Shown here: piece after piece, positions 7,684-15,619 of the stretch
Layout: every line of letters starts with the position of its first letter
Position numbering within the stretch: the stretch's first letter is position 1
NCBI GenBank assembly: GCA_033720735.1
Contig: JAWWBX010000051.1
Span: forward strand, 1 to 20,126
Length of the DNA stretch: 20,126 nt
DNA from: B8-G4 sp033720735
GTDB taxonomy: Bacteria > Bacteroidota > Bacteroidia > Chitinophagales > Saprospiraceae
Direction: 5' to 3'
Notes under the pieces: model-generated
Databases searched by the model: none
The model's input: only the letters and a program-made list of their open reading frames with translations
Told to the model about the DNA's origin: nothing
Program-made: the position numbers and the translations under genes

Positions 7684-7745
7684 CGTTGATTAAACGTTTA
7701 CTTACGTAAGTAAGCGTTTGTAGACGTTTAATAACGCTTGTCTCG
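7684..7745. promoter_or_regulatory. Helically phased CG-centred motif array upstream of arsR
   Basis: CG dinucleotides fall at 7684, 7695, 7705, 7715, 7725, 7735 and 7744, close to one per helical turn. From 7694 the sequence reads as successive 10-base units: ACGTTTACTT, ACGTAAGTAA, GCGTTTGTAG, ACGTTTAATA, ACGCTTGTCT. A further CGTTT begins at 7748. The array fills the gap between the M28 stop and arsR, where the arsR promoter must lie. Binding of several protein dimers along one face of the DNA is inference. Confidence 0.5.
7692..7719. promoter_or_regulatory. 28-bp imperfect palindrome, probable ArsR operator
   Basis: The centre at 7698-7713 is the perfect 16-bp palindrome TTACTTACGTAAGTAA. 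It is flanked by AAACG (7692-7696) and CGTTT (7715-7719), giving 13 of 14 symmetric pairs. A second, wider pair, TTAAACGT (7690-7697) and ACGTTTAA (7724-7731), shares its left arm. It lies about 50 bp upstream of the arsR start. ArsR-family repressors commonly bind such dyads in their own promoter, so self-control is likely but not shown. Confidence 0.62.
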
Positions 7746-7758
7746 GACGTTTGCACAC

Positions 7759-9138
7759 TCAATTCCTCCGTCGCGGTATGAGGGTCGTAGGAAACTGGAC
7801 AATACTTTCAGCACCATTCTTCGCAACAGATGCTACGCCAAACAAGAAGTTGTCGATGATCACATTTTCAAGGGTATAATCTGTCGCCATACCCACCCAC
7901 CGGCTATGCTGCCACTGCGGAGACGTTGTATCCCGCCAATAGACCTTGTATCCCGCCAGGTTTGGATCGTCGACCGGATCCCACATGAGCCGCGTGGAAG
8001 GGCGAACCGCTCCGCCGATCATCACATTCTGCGGTGCCGGTGGCGCCATGGCGATACTGGCCAACGCAATCGCGTTGACGGCAGTCAGCCGCGCGGCGTA
8101 GTCGAAATCCACCCATTCGATCACATCACCGTACTCGACACCATCCTCAACGCGCAAGTCCTGGTGCTGGCGGTCATAGTGCTCGTGGGTTTCCATGATG
8201 CGCACACCCGGAAATCCGGCATCGTTAAACGGCCGGTGATGGCCCCCGCGACCAAAGCGATCAAGGCGATAGATCATGATGGCGCGCAGATTCGTCATGT
8301 AGCGACCTGTGAGATCTGTGATGTAACGCGCCAGCTGACGTGACGGGCCATCTACCTCACCGCCATAAAACCGGTGCCAGATCCGTTGACGTTCGTCGCT
8401 GTTGGCCGGAGTAGGCTCGGAGAATACGCGAAACGTCGTATTGTCAATCACCCCATCAATGCCGTGGATGTTGCCGATCATATCATTGTTGAGGACCCCG
8501 ATGATATGCCACCCCTCCTCGACGGCCATTTCGGCCATGTACTTGCCGCCGAACAGCCCCTGCTCTTCGCCAGACAGTCCGGCGTAGACAATCGAGGTGG
8601 GAAACTCGTACTGAGAGAGGACCCGGGCCGCTTCGATGGTGCCGGCCATCCCGGAGGCATTGTCATTGGCACCGGGCGAATCACTCGTACCATCGAGCGG
8701 ATCGGAAACGCGTGAGTCGATATCTCCGGACATGATCACGTACTGGTCGGGGAAGCGCGTGCCACGCTGGATCGCAATCACATTGACAATCCAGGTATCC
8801 TCAGGGATGCGCCGGTTGCCTTCAGCAGGTGCCAGGGTGCGCTGGTAGAAAACCTCGAGACATCCTCCGCAATCTGCCGAGATCCGGTCAAACTCCGCCT
8901 TGATCCACCTGCGGGCAGCCCCGATCCCACGCGTCGGTAATACAGTATCGGACAACGTACTCCTGGTGCCAAAGGACACAAGCATGCTGATGTCATGTTC
9001 AATCCGTTCAGGAGACGGCAATTGTGCAATCTCGGCAAGCATCGGCACAGTCTGTGGTGGCGGGACCGATGTCTGCTCCTGTGCAAAACTCCCGATGGCC
9101 AAAAGGCATGTCGTGATTGTGACTGTCCAGCGATCCAT
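7759..9138 (-). CDS. Exported M28-family metallopeptidase with FN3-like tail
   Basis: A 459-residue exported peptidase of the M28 (aminopeptidase-like, two-zinc) family. After a signal peptide (MDRWTVTITTCLLAIGSFA) the M28 core spans about 30-365. Visible metal-site residues are Asp159 in PGANDNASG, Glu191/Glu192 in SGEEQGLFGG, Asp219 in LNNDMIG and His301 in GGHHRPFNDAGFP. The first ligand, normally His in an H-x-D motif, is Asp139 here (SGDIDS). Residues about 366-455 form a fibronectin type III-like domain (MWDPVDDPNLAGYKVYWRD). The gene lies 24 bp downstream of the WD40 gene and is probably the last member of the CHAT-STAND transcription unit. It could also be an independent peptidase that merely follows it. 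The substrate is unknown. Confidence 0.88.
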   Translation of the reverse strand: MDRWTVTITTCLLAIGSFAQEQTSVPPPQTVPMLAEIAQLPSPERIEHDISMLVSFGTRSTLSDTVLPTRGIGAARRWIKAEFDRISADCGGCLEVFYQRTLAPAEGNRRIPEDTWIVNVIAIQRGTRFPDQYVIMSGDIDSRVSDPLDGTSDSPGANDNASGMAGTIEAARVLSQYEFPTSIVYAGLSGEEQGLFGGKYMAEMAVEEGWHIIGVLNNDMIGNIHGIDGVIDNTTFRVFSEPTPANSDERQRIWHRFYGGEVDGPSRQLARYITDLTGRYMTNLRAIMIYRLDRFGRGGHHRPFNDAGFPGVRIMETHEHYDRQHQDLRVEDGVEYGDVIEWVDFDYAARLTAVNAIALASIAMAPPAPQNVMIGGAVRPSTRLMWDPVDDPNLAGYKVYWRDTTSPQWQHSRWVGMATDYTLENVIIDNFLFGVASVAKNGAESIVQFPTTLIPRRRN

Positions 9139-9162
9139 ACGCCTTGGTGCTAATTCAACTGT

Positions 9163-11001
9163 TCAATTCCGAATGTCGATCAGATCGATCTCGCTGCCAC
9201 TGTCGCGCCAGATCACCGGGAACTGCGACAGGATCTCCTCCAGGTTATTTTCTTCGACGAACTTCTCGTCTGGGTCAACGTAAAATACGACCGGCGACTG
9301 CTCAAGCATGAGACGTACACGATGCGGAAGTGGGACAACCTGTACAATACCGGATGACATTCCGATATACATACAGCAAACGTCCGGGCTAAACGTTGCA
9401 GTCGTGACGTAGCCGAGGTCAAGGTTTGAAATATCGGATGTTTCCATGAGCAGGTGACCATCCAGTTCGAGCTCCTGGTAAGAAGCGGGATCAATATCCC
9501 AGAGCCTGACGATCTGATCATCTCCGTAAGTCAGCAGGTACTTGCCATCACGCGACACGTCGATGTCCAGGATCTCGCTACCGTGCACAAAGTTCTGGGC
9601 CACAAAACTGAAACCCTCGTAGGTAATCCTTTGAACACGGTCACCGGAAATACTCAACACCGAAGCATTGTCGGGATGAAAGAACACATCATCGATCTGG
9701 TTGGCATCGAAGGGTGCTCCCTTTTGTAGTGTAGCCAGCAGGGTGCCATTGCGGTCCCAAATGGCGGCATCCTTGCCGATCGAATAGGTCAGCAGCTTCG
9801 TGCCATCCGAAGAGAACTGCACCTTGAACACGGGATTCTGGTGATGACGCAACGTGTGCGCGACTGTCCCGTCAAGATTCCAGACACGTGCCGTCTGATC
9901 GGCCGAACAAGTGACAAACTGCCTTCCATCTGGCGAGAATACCACGTCATAGACATATTGCTCATGGGCCTGAAATGCAGGGATCACCGGTTCTCCATCC
10001 AGATTCCAGACGCTCAACGTGCCCCGCGCGCCACGGGCAGCGATATACCTGGAGTCCGGAGACATCACGAGGCCGCGCACCCAGTCCCCGCCATGATCGA
10101 CCACCCGCGGCAGGCTTGTGCCGGTTTTGATGAATTGCATGGGTGCTCCCTGCAATGCTACACATAACAACCCTTTGACCGGATGATAGACAACGTCGTT
10201 GATCCGGTGATCGAAGGTATACCGCGTAAACGATCCGGACAATGAGTCGTTTCGGATTACAATTGCCGGGTCATCGCGATACACTGTCAACGTCAACCCG
10301 TGATCAAACACCTCGAAGTGCTGTACCATATCGTCTGCAACCGCCTGCCTGGCCTTGTCTTGTGCCCGCTCGTGATACGTGATCACGCCGTCGCGTCCGT
10401 GCGTATAGAATCCCCCCGTCTCGTCATTGATGATCTGTGCAATGCCGGCTTCGTGCTCATCGAGCAATAAGCGGTTGGCATTATAGGCCGCTCTGCCAAA
10501 CACACTCTGGATCGACCTGACATATTGATTGCCGGTCAACTGCGTTCCGTACATGGCGAGTTGCATCAGCAGCGAATCCTGGTGCTCCGCAGTACTCTGA
10601 AGTACACGTCGCTCCACTTCCTTGTCGGTAATGAAAGCCAGGTACAAGGCGTCGGAATACCTCTTCTGTTGTTCAGCAATCTGTCGGGCGCGTCTTGCAT
10701 TCTCCGCCGCCGCCCGGGCACTGTCACGTGCCACACGTGCTTTCAGCTCTTCAGCGCGGAGTTGCGCGACGTATGCCGAGTCCGAAAGGATCACCTTGAT
10801 CAGTGCCTCCCGCTGCAAGCTCAGATCACGAGTACTGATCTCGGCCGCCTTGTACAGCTTGTTGGCCTGGACGTAGTCTCCCAGTTCATAGAAGATCTCG
10901 GCCAGGTCGAAATAGTACTGATACAGGTTCTTGGAGTTCTGCCCGAGGACCGAGGTGCCGCACATGCCGCAGATCACCAGTATTGTCAGTAGATAACGCA
11001 T
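9163..11001 (-). CDS. Exported TPR/coiled-coil/WD40 propeller protein
   Basis: A 612-residue protein with a Sec signal peptide (MRYLLTILVICGMCGTSVLG, cleavage probably before QNS; no lipobox). Residues about 26-58 form a TPR-like pair (YQYYFDLAEIFYELGDYVQA). Residues about 75-140 are an Ala/Arg/Glu-rich coiled coil (ARDSARAAAENARRARQIAE). Residues about 195-560 are a WD40-type propeller with clear blades such as FSPDGRQFVTCSADQTARVW and SRDGKYLLTYGDDQIVRLWD. The coiled-coil plus propeller order is the same as in the C-terminal half of fused nSTAND1-WD40 proteins (often annotated Hat/HatR), but here it is a free exported subunit. A role as periplasmic sensor of the split STAND system is inference. 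The gene begins 9 bp after the preceding stop. Confidence 0.85.
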   Translation of the reverse strand: MRYLLTILVICGMCGTSVLGQNSKNLYQYYFDLAEIFYELGDYVQANKLYKAAEISTRDLSLQREALIKVILSDSAYVAQLRAEELKARVARDSARAAAENARRARQIAEQQKRYSDALYLAFITDKEVERRVLQSTAEHQDSLLMQLAMYGTQLTGNQYVRSIQSVFGRAAYNANRLLLDEHEAGIAQIINDETGGFYTHGRDGVITYHERAQDKARQAVADDMVQHFEVFDHGLTLTVYRDDPAIVIRNDSLSGSFTRYTFDHRINDVVYHPVKGLLCVALQGAPMQFIKTGTSLPRVVDHGGDWVRGLVMSPDSRYIAARGARGTLSVWNLDGEPVIPAFQAHEQYVYDVVFSPDGRQFVTCSADQTARVWNLDGTVAHTLRHHQNPVFKVQFSSDGTKLLTYSIGKDAAIWDRNGTLLATLQKGAPFDANQIDDVFFHPDNASVLSISGDRVQRITYEGFSFVAQNFVHGSEILDIDVSRDGKYLLTYGDDQIVRLWDIDPASYQELELDGHLLMETSDISNLDLGYVTTATFSPDVCCMYIGMSSGIVQVVPLPHRVRLMLEQSPVVFYVDPDEKFVEENNLEEILSQFPVIWRDSGSEIDLIDIRN

Positions 11002-11010
11002 TTCACGGCA

Positions 11011-11904
11011 TTAAAATCGAATTGTGAGGGCAAGGCCCGCGGATGCTCCGGCTGCCGACATCTCATATCTCGGGGCGAGCGAAATCACTCCCTGGTTGTC
11101 ATCGCAATACTTGATCCAGTCCTGGTGGTCTCTTTTGATGCGCAGCGTGCGGATCACATAGGTCACCGCGCTGCCCACAACAACTGCGCCACCGACGAGC
11201 GTCATGAAGTTTGCTGTTTTCTCCTGATCGCGTGCATCTTCGAGCAAACGTTCAGGATTTGCCAAACCACCGGGAGGGGGAGTTCCCGGACCGTCCGACA
11301 GAATGGCCCGCCGGTATCGGTCGTAGTTGTCGTTGGCCTTCTGCATGATCCCCAACTGCGCCACGCCAATCAACGCTACGCCAGCCCCACCTGCAATCAG
11401 ATGTCTCCGTTGTTCTGCCCACGTGAATACGGGTGCCTCGTTAGGGCAAGGATAGTCCTCGCCATAGAAGTCCGCAATCATGCTGAGGGTAAACGCACCA
11501 ACCTGGAAAGGGATATGGTCAAACGCATTGTACCAGGTGATCTCCTGCACCTGCTGCTGTGTCTGCCTGGTGATCCGATGTTGGCTCATCCACTCCGGCT
11601 GGATCCGGTAACGCTTGCCAGCAATGCCGGCAAAAAATGCCAGCTCGTAGCGCTCTTGTCCTACCAATTCCGGCAGCCTGAGGCGGATCACCATGTTGTC
11701 GAATGGATCGGTGGCAACCGACAACAAATACACCTGGGCATCCTCCGGTGTCGCGTCTGACGTAGCCGACAGGGCATGGCCGTCCATCATCACGCGGGCG
11801 TCCAGGTCAGCCACCAGGTGTTTCTGGAAGTTGATCTGCCCCGGCAACGCTCCGGCCATGGTGATGGTGATGCAAATGGACAATATGTAGGACAAGCGCT
11901 TCAA
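11011..11904 (-). CDS. Exported protein with two Gly/Ala/Val-rich hydrophobic segments
   Basis: I do not recognise the family. The 297-residue product has a signal peptide (MKRLSYILSICITITMAGAL, then PGQ) and a polar domain at about 25-165. Two hydrophobic, small-residue-rich segments follow at about 168-187 (HLIAGGAGVALIGVAQLGIM) and 233-252 (FMTLVGGAVVVGSAVTYVIR). Between them is a charged stretch ending PERLLEDARDQEKTAN. The last residues, GLALTIRF, end in Phe as outer-membrane strands do, but one strand does not make a barrel. The start is a TTG; the previous gene's TAA lies in the same frame two codons before it. It may be a membrane-associated component of the CHAT-STAND unit, either scaffold or membrane-acting subunit; the sequence does not decide. 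Confidence 0.75.
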   Translation of the reverse strand: MKRLSYILSICITITMAGALPGQINFQKHLVADLDARVMMDGHALSATSDATPEDAQVYLLSVATDPFDNMVIRLRLPELVGQERYELAFFAGIAGKRYRIQPEWMSQHRITRQTQQQVQEITWYNAFDHIPFQVGAFTLSMIADFYGEDYPCPNEAPVFTWAEQRRHLIAGGAGVALIGVAQLGIMQKANDNYDRYRRAILSDGPGTPPPGGLANPERLLEDARDQEKTANFMTLVGGAVVVGSAVTYVIRTLRIKRDHQDWIKYCDDNQGVISLAPRYEMSAAGASAGLALTIRF

Positions 11905-11907
11905 TGT

Positions 11908-13620
11908 TTATTGATTGGCAGGTGTATATTCCCAGATGATGCTCGATGCTGCCGGTTGATCCGTGCTTCCGCGGATCAATCCACCCACGACATATCCTTT
12001 GCCGCCGAGCGAAAACGCGGTTGCATTGGACACCAGATTCGACCCCATGTTGTCAATTTGAAACCAACCCAACTCCGGACTACCCCGATCGAAGACCCAA
12101 AAATCATTATAGGTCGGCAAGTAACCGTCTTTCTCTGCCGAGCCCGTACCCATGTAAGCCTGGTTGCCGATGGAGAATGCCACTGCACTCTGCCGCGCCG
12201 GGCCATCAAACATTGGCAAAGGTTGAAAGTCCAGCGTTTCGTCAAAACGATAAACCTCTCTCGTGAGTGGGGCAGCCCCGTTACTGACATGGCCCATCCC
12301 GACAAATACCTCGTTGTCCATCGACCAACTGACGGCATTACTGACGGCCCGGCTAAACGGAATGCCTCCAAGGACCCAGCCAGGGTTCGTATAAATACAG
12401 ATCGCTCCCGTAGGATCAAATCCATTCAGGTTGTTCGTACCCTTGTTTCCGGTGCCGATATACGCCTTGCCGTCAACCACAAAGCTCACAGCATCAAAGA
12501 CACTGAGTTCCAGGGGTTCGAGCTCCTCCCAGCTTTGCGTTTGCGGATCAAACCGCCAGAAGTCATTGTAGACCTCCAGAGAATCGAACCTTCCCGATCC
12601 GACATACCCGTAGCCATCCAGAGTAAATGCAGTTGCGTCAATGCGCGGAAGCAGAGGAATGGTATCAAAGAGTGTCTCGCATCTGATCGAGTCGTCATTC
12701 AGATCGCATACGATCATCCCTCGGTAGTAGAGTTGCTGTCCGACTGGTCCGAAGAATTCGCGCAAGCGGGTACCGGTCAGCAAATAGGCTTTGTCATCAA
12801 TGACGAAGCTCACCGCATTTGTCAACGGCACAGGCAATCGTAAAGATTGCCGTCGCCAGAAGTTCCCGATAAACAATTCGACGGGTGGACTGGTGATGTA
12901 TTGCCCCTGATAACTTACATATGCCTGGATGTAGTGATACCTGGAGTAGTCCAGTCTGACCGTATCGGTGAATGTTGTTTTGACGGAAGAAGGAATTGTC
13001 GATGTAAAGCAACTATTGCAGGCAGCAAGTGCTTCCTCCACGCTGAAAGTTGGCGCCACTGCTTGCTGATCGTCAAAGGTCAACCAGACGTGTCCGTATG
13101 AATCGACAATGGCGTCGTCGCGCAAACCGCTGATAAACCCAAACAGCTGGATCTCCTCCAGGTCCAGCGTATCAGTCCTGCGTCTGGTTGACCCGTAGTT
13201 GGTCTCAATGCGGACTTCACCGGTTCTGACTGTATCCACAGGGCTGTGGATCACGCCTTCCCCCTCGATGGAGATGAATGCCTGATAGTAGTAGGTGTTG
13301 AGCAAATTCAGGCTATCCAGGACGACCGAAAAGCTACCGGAAGCCTGGGTAAACTCAAGCGTGCCGGCCATCGTCCGTTCGACCAACTGCGCCGAAGTCC
13401 CCCAGTTGAATCCGGCCGTCTTGATGCGATCCTGTTTGATATCGTTCAGGTCGAACCGCGCGGTCAGGACAGCACGATCGGCCATCACGACCGGGTCGTC
13501 AAGTCGCAACGTGGGGAAACGGTTGAACTCTTCACCGCAAGAGGCCAGCATCATCACCACGAGCAAGCTCACAAGCCATGCACCCGGGTATGGTATTGTT
13601 AGTTGAGGATCTCTTCGCAT
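11908..13620 (-). CDS. Kelch-propeller lipoprotein, probably surface-exposed
   Basis: A 570-residue lipoprotein. The lipobox is LASC with the lipidated cysteine at residue 28, followed by GEEF. Acidic residues just after the cysteine resemble the Bacteroidota lipoprotein export signal for surface display. Residues about 35-255 look like two immunoglobulin- or FN3-like modules (TYYYQAFISIEGEG and YIQAYVSYQGQYITSP are similar strands). Residues about 262-565 contain six Kelch-type blades, each with a hydrophobic A-F-x-(I/L)-x-x-x-(A/G)-Y-(V/I/M)-G-x-G core, for example DATAFTLDGYGYVGSGRFDS and SAVAFSIGNQAYMGTGSAEK, and aromatic partners such as YNDFWRFDPQTQSWEEL. The start overlaps the previous gene by 22 bp. 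Ligand binding at the cell surface is inference from architecture. Confidence 0.85.
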   Translation of the reverse strand: MRRDPQLTIPYPGAWLVSLLVVMMLASCGEEFNRFPTLRLDDPVVMADRAVLTARFDLNDIKQDRIKTAGFNWGTSAQLVERTMAGTLEFTQASGSFSVVLDSLNLLNTYYYQAFISIEGEGVIHSPVDTVRTGEVRIETNYGSTRRRTDTLDLEEIQLFGFISGLRDDAIVDSYGHVWLTFDDQQAVAPTFSVEEALAACNSCFTSTIPSSVKTTFTDTVRLDYSRYHYIQAYVSYQGQYITSPPVELFIGNFWRRQSLRLPVPLTNAVSFVIDDKAYLLTGTRLREFFGPVGQQLYYRGMIVCDLNDDSIRCETLFDTIPLLPRIDATAFTLDGYGYVGSGRFDSLEVYNDFWRFDPQTQSWEELEPLELSVFDAVSFVVDGKAYIGTGNKGTNNLNGFDPTGAICIYTNPGWVLGGIPFSRAVSNAVSWSMDNEVFVGMGHVSNGAAPLTREVYRFDETLDFQPLPMFDGPARQSAVAFSIGNQAYMGTGSAEKDGYLPTYNDFWVFDRGSPELGWFQIDNMGSNLVSNATAFSLGGKGYVVGGLIRGSTDQPAASSIIWEYTPANQ

Positions 13621-14876
13621 TTCCTGATCCGGTTGAGTACATGATCCCGATCCACACCGGAAGCCGGGATGGCCGCGGCCTGCCGGTAACGCTCGTGCGC
13701 ATTCACATACGCCTGACGTTCGTTTACCGTTTGGGCGGCATCGAAATAAATATCTCCATCCTTGCGCAGGCTTTCAAACGCAATGGGCAATTTGTCAGTA
13801 AGCAGGTCAATGCTCAGTTTGGCGCTGCGATTGTTATAATCCAGTGCAAGCGCCTGGCGGTAAACGGCCAGTGCGGCCATGTAGCGATGGTAGCCTTCAT
13901 TCTCCAAACGCAAGGCACGCTCCATGAGCTGGTCAAACTCGTCCCGCAGCGGGATCCGGTTTTCTGCCGTGTCCCGTTTGAGGCGTGCGCGCAGCCCCCC
14001 GTTGTCGATATCTCTGGCACTTTGTTTGGCGATGGCCTCGGCCTCCACCAACAGCTGGGTGGCTCCCGCATAATCCGGGGGGTCATTGTCCATCAGATCC
14101 TCTGCGCTGGCGAGCAGCCCCTCATAGCTCGTCGAATCCGTGAGAAAGGTTTGCCGTTCAAGGGCTGTCAACCTGTTTTGCGCATCGAGGGTCGCTTCCT
14201 GGGCGATGACCGTTGCCTGTCGCGCACGACTCTGCTGGATCAACGCCCACACGGTGGTGAGGCCGAGGATGAACATGATGGCAGCTACCGTGATACGTCG
14301 TGCTACCCGCTTGCGTCTCACGTCGGCCATACTGCGCCGCACAAACGCCAGTTCTTCAGCCGAAATGATCTGACGCTCCTCAAGACCACCAATGTAAATG
14401 GAGACGAGATCCACCTCCTTGGCGTTCATCAAGGTTTGAGTCTTCTCGTAGTCCTTCCACCGGTTCTTGACCAGTGATGAAGCCTCGAGCAGTCCGATCT
14501 CTTCCGCGCTGCGCTGACCGTGGATGTGACCGGCAAGCGTGTCATGTGCCAGCTCGTAGGTATCATCATCCAGCCGGAGAATGCGGCCGCGCTCCAGCCT
14601 GCCCAGACAGAACAGCAGTTGCTCACGCGTCAGCTGATGCAACTGGATCTCTTCGAGCTTCAGTGGCTTCTTGGTGCCGTCGGCCGTGACAAATGCGTTG
14701 AGCAGCATATCAACTGCGTTGCCAGGCACATTGGAAAACTCCTGGTTCAGCTCATCCTGGATGGCCGACCGTTCCACATCAAGAAACTCGGACAGCACCT
14801 GCCCGATCGACCCCACCCGTTCAATCAGCGGGATCGTAAATGTCTTGGGCGTGGTATGGTCCGTCGCGGTAGCCAT
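13599..14876 (-). CDS. STAND winged-helix / transmembrane / TPR-like subunit
   Basis: A 425-residue protein that looks like the middle part of an nSTAND1 protein without its ATPase. Residues about 14-115 are helical with a winged-helix end marked by TYELAHDTLAGHI, the counterpart of the YELRHDSLA motif that follows the ATPase in fused relatives. A basic stretch (RRKRVARR) precedes one membrane helix at about 193-215 (ITVAAIMFILGLTTVWALI), which puts the N-terminus in the cytoplasm and the last 210 residues in the periplasm. Those residues hold a coiled coil and TPR-like helices (YMAALAVYRQALALDYNN). I took the ATG at 14874-14876, 2 nt after the ATPase stop. A TTG at 14882 would instead give a 4-bp overlap. 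It probably links the cytoplasmic ATPase and protease to exported partners. Confidence 0.84.
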   Translation of the reverse strand: MATATDHTTPKTFTIPLIERVGSIGQVLSEFLDVERSAIQDELNQEFSNVPGNAVDMLLNAFVTADGTKKPLKLEEIQLHQLTREQLLFCLGRLERGRILRLDDDTYELAHDTLAGHIHGQRSAEEIGLLEASSLVKNRWKDYEKTQTLMNAKEVDLVSIYIGGLEERQIISAEELAFVRRSMADVRRKRVARRITVAAIMFILGLTTVWALIQQSRARQATVIAQEATLDAQNRLTALERQTFLTDSTSYEGLLASAEDLMDNDPPDYAGATQLLVEAEAIAKQSARDIDNGGLRARLKRDTAENRIPLRDEFDQLMERALRLENEGYHRYMAALAVYRQALALDYNNRSAKLSIDLLTDKLPIAFESLRKDGDIYFDAAQTVNERQAYVNAHERYRQAAAIPASGVDRDHVLNRIRKCEEILN

Positions 14877-14878
14877 GA

Positions 14879-15619
14879 TCAACTGGCTTCACGGTACAAT
14901 TTGTCGAGATAGATCTGCAGGTACGAGAGCTGTACGCCCGCTTTGCGATCGCTGATCTGATCGATCAGCCGGGTGATCGTTTCCTCTTCCGGTTGCAGAG
15001 TGATGTTAAACGCTTCAGCTGACCCCTGGATCACCTTGCGCACATTGGTCACGCTCATCGGCTCGATCCGGATCCGCTTCTGGAACAAGGTTGGCACCTC
15101 GCGTTCGAAATCATACAACTGGGCAATATATTCTTCACGCATCACGAAGATCAGATTGCAATTGACTTCCGAGCTGACGAGCCTGGCCACGTCCGCCACA
15201 AAACGGGCACGTTCTTCCTCCGACCCGAGGATATACAATTCCTCAAACTGATCAAAGATGAGCGTGATCGGAACGAAGAAATCGAGGAACAGCGACTCCA
15301 TCAACTGGACCAGGTCTTGTTCTTCCTCGTCGATCGCAGTGCGCATGCGCTTTCTGATCTCCCTTCTCAGCGACTCGTTGATGTCTTCCCTTCGTCGGAC
15401 CGTAATATGAAACCAGTCCGTCTTCTCAAATTTGCTCGCAAGACCACACTGGATCAGGCTCGTTTTACCGGCGCCCGAAGGCCCATAGACGAGGATCAGG
15501 TTGGTTTCGTAGAGCAGCTTGTACAGTTCTTCGATCTCATCATCACGCCCGAAGAAGATCTGGCGATCCTCAACGGTGTATGCATCGAGGAATTTGAACG
15601 GGCTCTGGCCGGCGCTCAT
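14879..15619 (-). CDS. nSTAND1-type P-loop ATPase
   Basis: A 246-residue cytoplasmic P-loop NTPase. It starts with PFKFLDAYTVEDRQIFFGR, the typical lead of Bacteroidota nSTAND1 ATPases. Walker A is GPSGAGKT (46-53) and Walker B is TLIFDQFEE (119-127). Arg161 in FVMREEY fits the sensor-1 position of this family, and the chain ends in the lid-like helices LSYLQIYLDKLYREAS. In most relatives the same chain continues into a winged helix and repeat sensor. Here it stops after the lid and the winged helix is the next gene. The ATG overlaps the stop of the CHAT gene (ATGA), indicating translational coupling. STAND proteins act as nucleotide-driven switches that oligomerise on sensing a signal; control of the CHAT protease is inferred from gene order. 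Confidence 0.92.
   Translation of the reverse strand: MSAGQSPFKFLDAYTVEDRQIFFGRDDEIEELYKLLYETNLILVYGPSGAGKTSLIQCGLASKFEKTDWFHITVRRREDINESLRREIRKRMRTAIDEEEQDLVQLMESLFLDFFVPITLIFDQFEELYILGSEEERARFVADVARLVSSEVNCNLIFVMREEYIAQLYDFEREVPTLFQKRIRIEPMSVTNVRKVIQGSAEAFNITLQPEEETITRLIDQISDRKAGVQLSYLQIYLDKLYREAS

Noticed and set aside
11776..12843. Long plus-strand open frame of 355 codons across the Kelch gene
   Set aside because: Antisense shadow of the Kelch lipoprotein; its translation is rich in His, Arg and Cys with no domain pattern.
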